A stretch of DNA of 64,000 nucleotides. Source: an uncultured Pseudomonadales bacterium (lineage in GTDB: Bacteria; Pseudomonadota; Gammaproteobacteria; Pseudomonadales; Azotimanducaceae). A program made the position numbers and the translations under genes. Positions within the stretch are counted from its first letter, which is position 1, and every line of letters begins with the position of its first letter. A model generated the notes under the pieces. It saw nothing but the letters and a program-made list of their open reading frames with translations, was not told the origin of the DNA and searched no databases. The DNA lies in the NCBI GenBank assembly GCA_937921865.1, contig CAKZWF010000033.1, positions 1 to 64,000 of the forward strand, written 5' to 3'. This document shows, piece by piece, positions 17,911 through 26,555 of this stretch.

Positions 17911-18263
17911 AGGTCAGCGCCAAGAGTGAGTGAGTTCCATCGCCATCGAGTGAGGATGCGGAGCCAGGCCATGGCGGGCGCGGCAAAAAGTGAGATTGTT
18001 GAGAGTATCACTAATGCCCTCAAGTTCTGATTGTCGGTTGGGTTGCTGATGCCGGTCTAAGTAAGATCAGGGTAAGCGTCTGGGCTTCGAAATCAAACAA
18101 CTCGCATTGCGTGAAATGGTCGAACTCCTTATCTGCGGTGTGTTTCAATGAAGCTGAATATGGCTTTTGGCCGTCGCTGATCTGATCCAGGATCGGCGTT
18201 TTGTCACGGGCGAGCCCGGCCGGCGTTGGACCGGAGGAACAGGACTGAGAAAATGAGAAATCT
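17911..18263. other. Intergenic region without recognisable gene
   Basis: This 353-bp stretch separates the cupin start from the glycine-zipper gene. The track ORFs here (18020-18307 and 18204-18461, minus) have no protein-like pattern I recognise. I see no tRNA, strong hairpin or obvious repeat. It presumably holds the promoters of the two divergent flanking genes. Confidence 0.5.
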
Positions 18264-18773
18264 ATGAATATTCTGAAATTCAATCGAGCAGAATCGGGCA
18301 GATTCAAACTGACCAGTGTTATCTGCGCTATATGTTTCGCCTGGTGCGGTCTGTTTGTGCCGCAAGCCAGCGCTGACCTCTATGTCTATCCGGCAAAAGG
18401 ACAGAGTCAGGAGCAGCAGAACGAAGACAAGGGCGCGTGTATGGGCTTTGCCAAGCAACAAACAGGTTTTGATCCAATGGCGACACCAACAGCGACCTCA
18501 GCGCCGCCGCCGTCCGAAGGCGGTGCCGGCAAAGGACTGGTGGGTGGCGCTCTGCTGGGTACTGCCATCGGAGCGATTGCCGGAGATACCGGTAAGGGTG
18601 CGGCGATAGGTGCGGTGAGCGGCGGTCTGTTTGGTGGCATGCGCAAGGAAAACAGCCGCAATGAGCAGCAGCAGTGGGCCAATCAGCAGGCATCGCAGTA
18701 CGCGGCTGGGCGGGATAACTACAACCGCGCATATTCAGCCTGTCTGCAGGGCCGCGGCTATACGGTTAATTAG
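18264..18773 (+). CDS. Glycine-zipper envelope protein (YMGG-like)
   Basis: 169-aa exported protein. A signal peptide ('ICAICFAWCGLFVPQASA') is followed by 'DLYVYPAKGQSQEQQNEDKGACMGFAKQQTGFDP', a region conserved in periplasmic glycine-zipper proteins. A glycine-zipper membrane segment follows ('GALLGTAIGAIAGDTGKGAAIGAVSGGLFGG'), then a Q/N-rich tail ending 'AYSACLQGRGYTVN'. Probably associates with or inserts in the outer membrane; role unknown. The next small exported protein follows 10 bp downstream, so they are likely co-transcribed. Confidence 0.8.
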   Translation: MNILKFNRAESGRFKLTSVICAICFAWCGLFVPQASADLYVYPAKGQSQEQQNEDKGACMGFAKQQTGFDPMATPTATSAPPPSEGGAGKGLVGGALLGTAIGAIAGDTGKGAAIGAVSGGLFGGMRKENSRNEQQQWANQQASQYAAGRDNYNRAYSACLQGRGYTVN

Positions 18774-18783
18774 GAGCTTCGAC

Positions 18784-19215
18784 GTGAAAACAGTAAAAAC
18801 TACGATTGCGACGATGTCTCTGATCGTACTCAGCACGCCTGTCTGGGCTGCGGACTTTGACGGTAAAATCAATCTGTTGTGTACGGCGACTGAAATCTAT
18901 GAGTGTGACGCAGCACATGGTTGCCGAGTCCTCGATGCAGAAGACGCCTATCACCTGCAACATCTCAACGTCGATGTGAAAAACAAGAACATATCACTAG
19001 CTCATCTGGAGACTGGCTTTTCGAGCGCGATTGAGCGGGTCGAGACTGTTGAAGACAAAGTGGTCTTCCAGGGCATCGAAGCAGGGACGCCGGATCAGGA
19101 CGATGGTGGTGGTTGGACCGTAACCGTGGATAGACGGTATGGCTCCATGGTTTTTACCATGGCGGGCAACGGCTACTCCTTCAACGGTTTTGGAGGTTGT
19201 GTCCCAGCCCGTTAG
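18784..19215 (+). CDS. Hypothetical exported protein
   Basis: 143-aa protein starting at a GTG preceded by 'AGGAGC' at about 8 nt. The track start at 18631 lies inside the upstream gene. A Sec signal peptide ends near 'VLSTPVWA'. The mature part has cysteine pairs ('LLCTATEIYECDAAHGC') and ends 'FGGCVPAR', suggesting disulfides in the periplasm. I recognise no family. Convergent with the DUF393 gene with only a few bases between the stops. Confidence 0.75.
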   Translation: MKTVKTTIATMSLIVLSTPVWAADFDGKINLLCTATEIYECDAAHGCRVLDAEDAYHLQHLNVDVKNKNISLAHLETGFSSAIERVETVEDKVVFQGIEAGTPDQDDGGGWTVTVDRRYGSMVFTMAGNGYSFNGFGGCVPAR

Positions 19216-19218
19216 CAG

Positions 19219-19614
19219 TCATCGCTGTGCAAGCGGCTTTCGTCTTAGCAGCCACAACAGCAGATTCCTTGCCGTGACCAGAACCTGGTAGATCAGCGCG
19301 GAGCGCGCTGACTGCCTGAACACTGCGCTGTTGATTCGATTGAAGCGGTCGCTGGCGCTGCTCAGCAGCGCCAGTTGCTCTACACAGGCTGCACCGTGGT
19401 AAGTCTGTGTTGCCAACCCTTCGTGTATTTTGAGAACCATACCCTTATCCAGATCCATACCCTCGGCTAACAGTCGAGGGTATGTGTCAGGATGCTGGTC
19501 CGCGTCGATCAGCTGCAGATCCAGATGCTGACGCAGTCTGAGCAGCTGCACGTAGCGGCTGCAGAATGGACACTCGCCGTCGTAAATCAGACTGGCCTTC
19601 GGTCTGGCCGACAA
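19219..19614 (-). CDS. DUF393 (YuxK-type) thiol-disulfide oxidoreductase-like protein
   Basis: Small thioredoxin-like protein, 131 aa, with the DUF393 signature 'IYDGECPFCSRYVQLLR' (DxxCxxC) at the N terminus. The following 'LQLIDADQHPDTYPRL' and 'GMVLKIHEGLATQTYHGAACV' also fit the family. Role unproven; proposed to be a thiol-disulfide oxidoreductase. Its start lies 7 bp downstream of the stop of the oxidoreductase gene on the same strand, so the two are probably co-transcribed. Confidence 0.85.
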   Translation of the reverse strand: MSARPKASLIYDGECPFCSRYVQLLRLRQHLDLQLIDADQHPDTYPRLLAEGMDLDKGMVLKIHEGLATQTYHGAACVEQLALLSSASDRFNRINSAVFRQSARSALIYQVLVTARNLLLWLLRRKPLAQR

Positions 19615-19621
19615 GATTCGA

Positions 19622-20617
19622 CTAGTCGCTCAGCTTTACCAGCATCTTGCCGATGTTTTCCCCGGTAAACAGCCCGATCAGTGCCTCGGGGGCTTCGCTG
19701 ATGCCGTTGTGAATGGTTTCGGAGTACTTCATTCGTCCGTCTTTAATCCACCCGGTCATGTCACTTAAGAACTGCTCGCGCATGTCGTTGAATTCATAGA
19801 CGACAAAGCCTTTCATCGTGATCCGGTTGTAGATCATGTTGGATAACGTAGTGATGCCGGTGGATCTGGCACCGGGCGTGTTGTAAGCGGAGATCATTCC
19901 GCAGACGGGAATACGGCCGAGCGGATTCATGCGCGGCAGCGCAGCTTCAAGATGGTCGCCGCCGACGTTCTCGAAATAGACATCGATACCTTTTGGTGCT
20001 GCAGCTTTGAGATCCTGGCGCAGGTTGCCATCTTTGTAGTTGATGACTGCATCCAGACCCAGATCGTTTTTCAACCAGTCACACTTTTCGGCGGAACCTG
20101 CGCTGCCGATGGTGTAGCAGTTTTTGATTTTGGCGATCTGGGCGGCCACGCTGCCAACCGCTCCGGCAGCGGCCGAGACAAAAACATTCTCGCCGTCCTG
20201 CAGTTCACCGGTAACCAGCAGGCCACCGTAGGCGGTCAGACCGGTACCGCCAAGCACATGCATGAACAGTGTTACCGGCAGCTCTCCCGGGTCGAGTTTT
20301 GCCAGACCTTTGCCGTCGCTCAGGAAGTATTCGCAGAAACCCTGCTGACTCTGAACACAGTCACCTTCTGCAAAATCCGCGTGACGGGAAGCGACTACGG
20401 TGCCTATGGCTCCTCCCATCATCGGCGTATTCAGTGCCTGCTGACCATTGGAAAGCCTGGGTCGCATTGCTGGGTCTACGGACATGTAGTCGTTGCGAAC
20501 CAGCAGCTGACCTTCGCCGGGGTCGTCGATGCTGGTTTCGACGACCGCAAAGTCGCTCGGCTGTGGCATCCCGTCCGGGTGGTTGATCAGATGAACTTCG
20601 CGCTGGCTGATGGTCAT
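19622..20617 (-). CDS. NADP-dependent medium-chain oxidoreductase, CurA/leukotriene B4 dehydrogenase-like
   Basis: MDR-superfamily enzyme without catalytic zinc that reduces the double bond of alpha,beta-unsaturated ketones or aldehydes using NADPH. 'NDYMSVDPAMRPRL' and the nucleotide-binding 'VFVSAAAGAVGSVAAQIAKI' are diagnostic for the family. 'YKDGNLRQDLKAAAPKGIDVYFENVGG' and 'GRIPVCGMISAYN' follow. The track begins 12 codons early; ATG at 20617 is preceded by 'AGGAG' at 7 nt (331 aa). Physiological substrate unknown; detoxification of reactive carbonyls is typical. Confidence 0.9.
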   Translation of the reverse strand: MTISQREVHLINHPDGMPQPSDFAVVETSIDDPGEGQLLVRNDYMSVDPAMRPRLSNGQQALNTPMMGGAIGTVVASRHADFAEGDCVQSQQGFCEYFLSDGKGLAKLDPGELPVTLFMHVLGGTGLTAYGGLLVTGELQDGENVFVSAAAGAVGSVAAQIAKIKNCYTIGSAGSAEKCDWLKNDLGLDAVINYKDGNLRQDLKAAAPKGIDVYFENVGGDHLEAALPRMNPLGRIPVCGMISAYNTPGARSTGITTLSNMIYNRITMKGFVVYEFNDMREQFLSDMTGWIKDGRMKYSETIHNGISEAPEALIGLFTGENIGKMLVKLSD

Positions 20618-20719
20618 GAATACTCTCCTGTGCCTATTAGCAGTTGTCGGCAAGCTTACACTGTTGCTGCTACTCCGAGGCCCAAACTATACTGGCGCGT
20701 CTGACCCCCAAGGGCTTCT

Positions 20720-22642
20720 GTGCTGCAAACTCTTCGACGGCTGCGTGCACGCATTCGCTATCTGGTTGACCGGGCATTTGCCCGAGAAGCAGCCGGACAG
20801 CTCCTGCTATTCTTTGTGCTGGTGGCTTTTGTCACCGTCTTCGGCCTCTCCTCCATGCTGTTCGGGCTGTTTCATCCGGACAACGCTGACGTGGACGGTA
20901 TTCCTCGCGGGATCGACGAGGGCATTCTGGATGCCGTCTGGTGGACGATCACCTACATCGTGCGGTTGCCGGCGTTCGAAAATATGTATGGTGCGACAGG
21001 CCCTGTGCTGTTTTACGCGGTTGTGCTCTCGATCATGGGCCTTGCCGTATTCGGGGTTCTGGTGTCGGTTATCAATAACGCGATGCGACGCCGGATCGAG
21101 CTGCTGCAGCAGGGCGATACTCCTGTCATCGAGCAGGGTCACATCGTGATTCTCGGCTGGAACAAGCGGATATTTGTGGTACTGCGCCAGCTGGCGCGTC
21201 TGCGGCCGGGTGCCAGAGTAGTGATCCTCGCAGACTCCGACCTGATCACAATGTCAGAAGCGCTGCGGGTGGCAGGCATCTCAGCAGAGAAGCTGACGGT
21301 CATTCTTCGCAACGGTGTCCCGGGCAACAACGAAGAACTCGATCGTATGGCCGTTGACCGGGCGTCAGCGGTCATTGTGCTGTCCAATGGCGCCGATGAC
21401 AGTGATGCGATTAAGACGCTGGTGTTGCTTGCCCGTCGAGACGCCTGGCACGGTCAGCCGCCGTCGCTGACCGCAGAGATTTCGTTGGAAAAGAACTATG
21501 AACTGGCAGAGATTGCCGCCAGAAACCGTATCCACGTCGTGTCTGCCAGTCGCGTATCGAGCAAAATCATCGTCCAGACCATCCGCAATCATGGCCTCGC
21601 CGGTGTCTATGACGAGCTCATGTCGCTAGATGGCAACAGTATTTATGTGCAGCCGGTCGCGGGTTGTGCGGATCTGACGATTCGAGAAATTGCCTATGGC
21701 TTCACCGAAGCGATTCCCGTTGGCGTCACCTGGGAGGCAGAGCAGGGTGGGGAGCTGCAGCACAAAGCAGGGCTGAATCCGGAGCCGGACTACGATCTTG
21801 TCGAAGATGAACAGCTGGTGCTGATGGCGAGAGATCCGCGGGTGGCTTTCAGCGGCGGCGTTGAGCCTTATGAGTCACCGATTTATCGTGAGCGTGAGTC
21901 TCGAGTAGCTGCCCCTCAGCAGGTCCTGCTGCTTGGCTGGTCGGATATCCTTTATGACATTCTCTGGGAGCTGAATGCGCACGCGACGGAAGGCTCTGAA
22001 GTGACCGTTGTCGCTAATCTCACTGAGACTGAACTCGAGGAAAAACTCGATGAGCCGCTGCGTGCGGCGCTGACCAACCTTGATCTGGACGTCCGTCTGG
22101 GTGATGCCACCGAACGCCACGTCTATGAGACGATGGATATGCTCAGCTATGGCAGCGTTGTCGTGCTGGCGGATGAAACCACCGAAGAAGATGCAGATAC
22201 CCGGGCGTTGCGGGTACTGCTGAGACTCTCTGAGCACAAGGACTATCAGACTTTCCAGAACAAGCTCATTGTGGAATTGCTTGATGGGGAGAATCGCGAC
22301 CTGGTCGACGGTCTGGGTGTCCGCGACATCGTGGTCACGTCTGATCTGATCAGTGCCCAACTCGCACAGGTCTCGCAGCAGCGTGTACTGGGTTCGATCT
22401 ATCGGGAGCTGCTGAGCGCGGGTGGCGTCGAATTCTCCCTGCGCTCTGTGTCTGAATATGTGTCGCTTGATGTTCCCTGCCGCTTTGACGACCTGACTTT
22501 TGCGGCCCAGCAACACTCAGAGATCGCGCTGGGTCTGTACCTGAGTGACCGCGAAGTCCTGCTCAACCCGTCGAGAACCGCGCAGTGGCAGCTTGCCGAG
22601 GATGACAAGCTGATTGTGCTGGCACAGCAGATCTATAGGTGA
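20720..22642 (+). CDS. CASTOR/POLLUX-related ion channel with RCK-type domains
   Basis: 640-aa inner-membrane protein related to plant CASTOR/POLLUX channels and their bacterial relatives. Two membrane helices (about residues 25-50 and 85-110) flank a pore region 'AVWWTITYIVRLPAFENMYG' that lacks the K+ filter TVGYGD. Two Rossmann-like RCK domains follow, starting at 'GHIVILGWNKRIFVVLRQL' and 'QQVLLLGWSDILYDILWEL', with acid-rich loops that could bind Ca2+ or a nucleotide. Start is a GTG at 20720 with no strong ribosome-binding site. Ion selectivity is unknown. It stands between unrelated genes. Confidence 0.85.
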   Translation: MLQTLRRLRARIRYLVDRAFAREAAGQLLLFFVLVAFVTVFGLSSMLFGLFHPDNADVDGIPRGIDEGILDAVWWTITYIVRLPAFENMYGATGPVLFYAVVLSIMGLAVFGVLVSVINNAMRRRIELLQQGDTPVIEQGHIVILGWNKRIFVVLRQLARLRPGARVVILADSDLITMSEALRVAGISAEKLTVILRNGVPGNNEELDRMAVDRASAVIVLSNGADDSDAIKTLVLLARRDAWHGQPPSLTAEISLEKNYELAEIAARNRIHVVSASRVSSKIIVQTIRNHGLAGVYDELMSLDGNSIYVQPVAGCADLTIREIAYGFTEAIPVGVTWEAEQGGELQHKAGLNPEPDYDLVEDEQLVLMARDPRVAFSGGVEPYESPIYRERESRVAAPQQVLLLGWSDILYDILWELNAHATEGSEVTVVANLTETELEEKLDEPLRAALTNLDLDVRLGDATERHVYETMDMLSYGSVVVLADETTEEDADTRALRVLLRLSEHKDYQTFQNKLIVELLDGENRDLVDGLGVRDIVVTSDLISAQLAQVSQQRVLGSIYRELLSAGGVEFSLRSVSEYVSLDVPCRFDDLTFAAQQHSEIALGLYLSDREVLLNPSRTAQWQLAEDDKLIVLAQQIYR

Positions 22643-22693
22643 CCTCGAGTCATTGCGGTATGCTGCCCGCCACCAGCAGCATAGGTATCTGTC

Positions 22694-23179
22694 ATGGCTA
22701 AAACCCTGGTCAACCTGGATTCACTACCCGCAATAGAGCATCCCGGACGCATCGTCATTCTCGGCTCGAAGTGGTATCCGGACGTTGTGGCCAGCATGAG
22801 CGAAACCTGTGAGCGTGTGCTGCGGGCGCACGGGTTTGCAAACATAGACCTGCATACCCTGCCAGGCTCTCTGGAAATGCCTCTTGCTGCGGCCGATCTG
22901 CTGGCAACGGATGTCAACGAAGAGATAGATGCGCTCATCTGTTTCGGGGTGATCGTGAAGGGTGAAACTCTGCACTTCGAAATGATCAGCAATGAATGTA
23001 TGCGAGGTCTGGGCAACGTGATGCTGCAGTATCGACGGCCGGTGATTGTGGAAATCCTGCCGGTGTTTGAGATGGCTCATGCCGAGGCCAGAGCGGCAGA
23101 TGACGAGTTTAACAAAGGTTACGAAGCGGCGGCCGCGGCGATTGAAATGATTGCCTGGCGGCGTTCGATCGGCGCCTGA
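22694..23179 (+). CDS. Lumazine synthase family protein (RibH-like), divergent
   Basis: 161-aa protein of the 6,7-dimethyl-8-ribityllumazine synthase fold, the penultimate step of riboflavin synthesis. Matching features are 'HTLPGSLEMPLAA', 'DALICFGVIVKGETLHFEMIS' with the catalytic-type His, and 'NKGYEAAAAAIEM' near the end. It departs from canonical RibH where 'GVLTTDT' is expected ('EILPVFEMAHAEA'). It is also not next to ribBA or nusB. This suggests a second, RibH2-like copy or a repurposed homologue rather than the main enzyme (inference). Confidence 0.78.
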   Translation: MAKTLVNLDSLPAIEHPGRIVILGSKWYPDVVASMSETCERVLRAHGFANIDLHTLPGSLEMPLAAADLLATDVNEEIDALICFGVIVKGETLHFEMISNECMRGLGNVMLQYRRPVIVEILPVFEMAHAEARAADDEFNKGYEAAAAAIEMIAWRRSIGA

Positions 23180-23221
23180 GTCCCGCTATATCTGCGGCCC
23201 TGCACTTTCATCGGTGTGGAC

Positions 23222-23704
23222 TCAGCCGTGGCGCATGATCCGTTCTTTCTGACGATTCCAGTCCCGATCCCTTTCCGTGGCACGTTTGTCATGCGACTGC
23301 TTGCCACGTGCCAGCGCAATTTCGCACTTCACCTTGTTGCCTTTCCAGTACATAGCCGTGGCAACGCAGGTATAGCCTTTCTGCGATGTGGCGGAATACA
23401 GTTTGGCCAGTTCTTTGCCGTGCAGCAGCAGCTTGCGGGTTCGCTGGGGATCCGGCACCACATGAGTTGAAGCGCTGTTCAAAGGCGCGATGTTGGCACC
23501 GAGCAGCCAGGCTTCGCCATCACGAAGCAGCACGTAGCTGTCGGTCAGCTGGGCTTTGCCGGATCTGATGGCTTTAACCTCCCAGCCTTCCAGGACAACT
23601 CCGGCCTCGAACTTCTCTTCGAACACATAGTCGTGGCGCGCGCGTTTATTCAGCGCGATTGTGCTCGAGGGGGTCTTGCTGCTCTTTTTGCCGGTTCTGG
23701 TCAT
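23222..23704 (-). CDS. smpB: SsrA-binding protein SmpB
   Basis: tmRNA partner for trans-translation: it binds the tRNA-like domain of SsrA and brings it to stalled ribosomes. The OB-fold '[32 protein letters not shown]' and the basic tail '[27 protein letters not shown]' are typical. ATG at 23704 (160 aa) is preferred to the track's GTG at 23752. No tmRNA gene (ssrA), often adjacent, was recognised nearby. Divergent from the transporter gene. Confidence 0.96.
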   Translation of the reverse strand: MTRTGKKSSKTPSSTIALNKRARHDYVFEEKFEAGVVLEGWEVKAIRSGKAQLTDSYVLLRDGEAWLLGANIAPLNSASTHVVPDPQRTRKLLLHGKELAKLYSATSQKGYTCVATAMYWKGNKVKCEIALARGKQSHDKRATERDRDWNRQKERIMRHG

Positions 23705-23793
23705 TCCGCCAGTATAAGCCCTGTGCTTGTCGCGGTTATAGGCTTGCGCCACAATGCGCGGCCAACGCTCTGCAACCCATTCGGGGAGAATCT

Positions 23794-25185
23794 ATGTCCA
23801 CTGGCTCCGTTTCACGCCATGGTATGTGGTCGAATCGCTGGCTGTTTATCCTGGCAGCAGCCGGATCTGCGGTTGGTCTCGGCAACATCTGGAAATTCCC
23901 CTATATAGCGGGTGAGAACGGCGGTGGGGCATTTGTCCTTATCTATCTGGTCTGTGTCGCGTTTGTCGGCATCCCGATCATGATGGCGGAGGTTCTGATA
24001 GGCCGAGAGGGTCGACAGAGCCCGATCAATACCATGCGCAAGCTGACCGAGCAGCACCACAAGAGTGGCCTGTGGACACTGATTGGCTGGGCGGGCGTTG
24101 TTGCCGGCTTTCTGATCCTGTCCTACTACGTGGTAATTGCCGGCTGGGCGCTGTTTTACGTGCTGCAGATGGGCAGTGGTGCATTGGATGGTGCGACCGC
24201 TGACTCCGCCTCCAGGTTGTTCGACGAATTTCTCTCAGATCCCTGGCAGATGATCATGTGGCAGACCATCTTCATGGTGATGGTCGTGTACATCATCTCC
24301 AAAGGTGTCATCAAAGGCCTCGAGCGGGCCATCCGCTGGTTCATGCCGCTTCTGTTTGTCCTGCTATGCGTGTTGCTCGGCTACGCGGTGACTTCAGATG
24401 GCTGGTCCCAGGGTGTTGAGTTCATGTTCCGACTCGATTTCTCAGAGGTGACATCTGAGTCTGTGCTGATTGCGCTGGGTCAGGCGTTTTTTACCTTGAG
24501 TCTCGGTATGGGCGCGATTATGGCTTATGGCGCCTACCTGCCTAGTGGGACATCAATTGGTTCCACTGTGACCATCATCGCTCTGCTGGATACTGCGGTA
24601 GCAATTGCCGCTGGCCTGGCGATTTTCCCGATTGTTTTTGCTAATGGTCTGGAGCCTTCTCAGGGGCCAGGTCTGATGTTTGTGACCGTTCCGCTGGCGT
24701 TTGGCCAGTTGCCACTCGGTGTTGTATTCGGCACCCTGTTTTTTGTTCTCGTCAGTTTTGCCGCGATCACGTCGGCGATATCTATAAGTGAACCCGCGTT
24801 GGCGTATCTGGTTGAAGAGTACAACGCTAAACGCGGTCGGGTTGCTATCTCCCTGGGTGCAATCAGCTGGCTGCTGGGAATAGGTACCGTGCTGTCTTTC
24901 AATGTCTGGGCGGACGTCCACATCGTTGGCCAGTTGACGTACTTCGACTTTGTTGACTATGTGTCCCAGAATGTCATGTTGCCGTTGGGTGGGATGTTCA
25001 TAGCCTTGTTTGCCGCCTATGTGTTGCCGAATACTGTTATTGGCGCACAGCTTGGGATTAAAAGCGGTGCGGCTGCTGTAGCCTGGAAAGTGGTCTGTGG
25101 CGTAATCGCTCCGGCTGCCGTGCTGGTGGTGTTCATCGCGACTCTGTTCCCGGATCTTTTCAACGCTGTGATCGCACTGTTCTAG
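23794..25185 (+). CDS. Sodium-dependent transporter, SNF (NSS) family
   Basis: Inner-membrane Na+-coupled symporter for an amino acid or related small molecule (LeuT fold), 463 aa with about 11-12 hydrophobic segments. TM1 carries the signature 'AAGSAVGLGNIWKFPYIAGENGGGAF', with the unwound substrate/sodium-binding region. 'TLSLGMGAIMAYGAYL' is the TM6 region. Start ATG at 23794 follows 'GGGGAG'; the track start inside smpB is rejected. Substrate cannot be assigned. ratA follows 7 bp later, so co-transcription is likely though functionally unexplained. Confidence 0.92.
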   Translation: MSTGSVSRHGMWSNRWLFILAAAGSAVGLGNIWKFPYIAGENGGGAFVLIYLVCVAFVGIPIMMAEVLIGREGRQSPINTMRKLTEQHHKSGLWTLIGWAGVVAGFLILSYYVVIAGWALFYVLQMGSGALDGATADSASRLFDEFLSDPWQMIMWQTIFMVMVVYIISKGVIKGLERAIRWFMPLLFVLLCVLLGYAVTSDGWSQGVEFMFRLDFSEVTSESVLIALGQAFFTLSLGMGAIMAYGAYLPSGTSIGSTVTIIALLDTAVAIAAGLAIFPIVFANGLEPSQGPGLMFVTVPLAFGQLPLGVVFGTLFFVLVSFAAITSAISISEPALAYLVEEYNAKRGRVAISLGAISWLLGIGTVLSFNVWADVHIVGQLTYFDFVDYVSQNVMLPLGGMFIALFAAYVLPNTVIGAQLGIKSGAAAVAWKVVCGVIAPAAVLVVFIATLFPDLFNAVIALF

Positions 25186-25192
25186 GCACGTT

Positions 25193-25633
25193 GTGGCTAA
25201 TCAGGTTAAACGATCTGCCTTATTACCTTATGCCGCGTCCGCGCTGTTTGAGATTGTCAACGATGTGCGTAGCTACCCGGAATTTCTACCCTGGTGTAAA
25301 CACGCCGAAGTCTTGGAAGAAACTGATCGGGTGTTGACCGCAACGCTGTCGTTGAGCGGTCGCGGTATCAAAGAAAGTTTCACCACCCGCAATACCTTGA
25401 TTCCCGATGAGCGGATAAATCTCGAACTGGTGTCCGGGCCGTTTCAGTCGTTGTCGGGTTACTGGCAGTTCACGCCTTTAGGCGACAGCGGTTGCCGGGT
25501 GGACCTGAATCTGACCTTTCAGTTTGGTGGTATGGCACAGGTTTTTGGCGGCCCTTTTACGCGGGTATTCACCCGCGCAGCTGATCAGCTTGTTAACGCT
25601 TTCTGTACTCGGGCGCAGGCGTTGCTGGATTGA
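25193..25633 (+). CDS. ratA: RatA family START-domain protein
   Basis: 146-aa SRPBCC/START-fold protein (COQ10/PasT group). 'VANQVKRSALLPYAASALFEIVNDVRSYPEFLPWC' is the family N terminus, and 'LTFQFGGMAQVFGGPFTRVF' lies in the C-terminal part. E. coli RatA was described as a ribosome anti-association toxin, while homologues bind ubiquinone; which applies here is open. GTG start. Followed by rnfH, the widespread ratA-rnfH pair usually found next to smpB and bamE, all of which are close by. Confidence 0.92.
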   Translation: MANQVKRSALLPYAASALFEIVNDVRSYPEFLPWCKHAEVLEETDRVLTATLSLSGRGIKESFTTRNTLIPDERINLELVSGPFQSLSGYWQFTPLGDSGCRVDLNLTFQFGGMAQVFGGPFTRVFTRAADQLVNAFCTRAQALLD

Positions 25634-25675
25634 GATGGGGCAGAGTGAGCTTTCAGCAGCTTCAATGGGGTGCTC

Positions 25676-25957
25676 ATGCACATTGAAGTAGCCTACGCAC
25701 TACCTGACCATCAGCATCGTGTGCATCTGGAGCTTCTGGAGGGCGCCAGGGTAGCCGATGCGCTGGCAGCAGTTTCGAAAGTAAGCCCGTTTCGCGATCT
25801 GGATCTGGCAGTTCAGGCGTTAGCCGTGTTCGGTCGCCGCGTGGCACATGATGATGAGTTACGCCATGGTGATCGGATCGACATACTGCGGCCTCTCCTT
25901 GTTGATCCGAAAGAAGCCAGACGACGTCGGGCTGCTGGTGGATCAGAGCGCAGGTAA
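25676..25957 (+). CDS. rnfH: RnfH family ubiquitin-like protein
   Basis: Small beta-grasp protein (UPF0125/RnfH), 93 aa. The pattern 'IEVAYALPDHQHRVHLELLEGARVADAL' is followed by 'AVFGRRVAHDDELRHGDRIDILRPLLVDPKEARRRRA', the classic RnfH C terminus. ATG at 25676 is preferred to the GTG two codons earlier. Biochemical role unknown. Paired with ratA as in most gammaproteobacteria. Confidence 0.93.
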   Translation: MHIEVAYALPDHQHRVHLELLEGARVADALAAVSKVSPFRDLDLAVQALAVFGRRVAHDDELRHGDRIDILRPLLVDPKEARRRRAAGGSERR

Positions 25958-26064
25958 ACAGTGTTTATGAATGATCTGATGTTTTCTGTCGGTGCCCGGA
26001 TGGGCATCGAAACAAGCCGGTCAGTAGAGCCAGCAGTCTGAAGTCGCCGGGACAGCCCTGCCTG

Positions 26065-26478
26065 TCAGTCGGCGTCCTGTTCGCTTGAAGCTTCCTGCTC
26101 GTCTCCTTCATCAGCCTCGACCACCGGCAGCTCTGCGGTAGGGGCATAGTCTCCGGTGAAGTACGCAAGCCGATCATTGTCGAAATACAGGCTCACTCGT
26201 CGTTCGTCATTGAAGATCCCGGGCAGTTCGATTGTGTAGATGTAGTCCCAGCGGTTGGTGTTGAACGAGTTCCTGAACACCGGATCGCCCATGATGTAAG
26301 AAACCTGGCTGTAGGTCATGCCCGGCTTAAGCTGATCAATCATGTTCTGGGTAATCACGTTGCCCTGCTGAACCGTGAGCTTGTGTACTCGTGGCAGGCG
26401 CAGCTTGGTGAGGTTGCAGCCGGACAGGATCAGACAAGCGCAGATCAACCCGGGGAAAAACAGATAACGATGCCGCAT
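26065..26478 (-). CDS. bamE: Outer-membrane assembly lipoprotein BamE
   Basis: Lipoprotein of the BAM complex that helps fold beta-barrel proteins into the outer membrane. The signal peptide ends with lipobox 'LILSGC'. The SmpA/OmlA domain is clear: 'VQQGNVITQNMIDQLKPGMTYSQVSYIMGDPVFRNSFNTNRWDYIYTI' and 'RVSLYFDNDRLAYFTGDY'. The acidic tail ('EADEGDEQEASSEQDAD') extends past the core domain. Here it is convergent with rnfH and downstream of recN on the same strand. fur, often next to bamE, is not in the window. Confidence 0.95.
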   Translation of the reverse strand: MRHRYLFFPGLICACLILSGCNLTKLRLPRVHKLTVQQGNVITQNMIDQLKPGMTYSQVSYIMGDPVFRNSFNTNRWDYIYTIELPGIFNDERRVSLYFDNDRLAYFTGDYAPTAELPVVEADEGDEQEASSEQDAD

Positions 26479-26555
26479 GGGACCAAATAACTGCAGTGAT
26501 GGTGAGATGCGCGATAGTACCGGCTTAGGCCCGGTGAATGAAGCCGTTAGTCGTT

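Noticed and set aside
23180-23222. tmRNA gene next to smpB
   Set aside because: The gap is far too short and no tRNA-like ends were seen in either flank.
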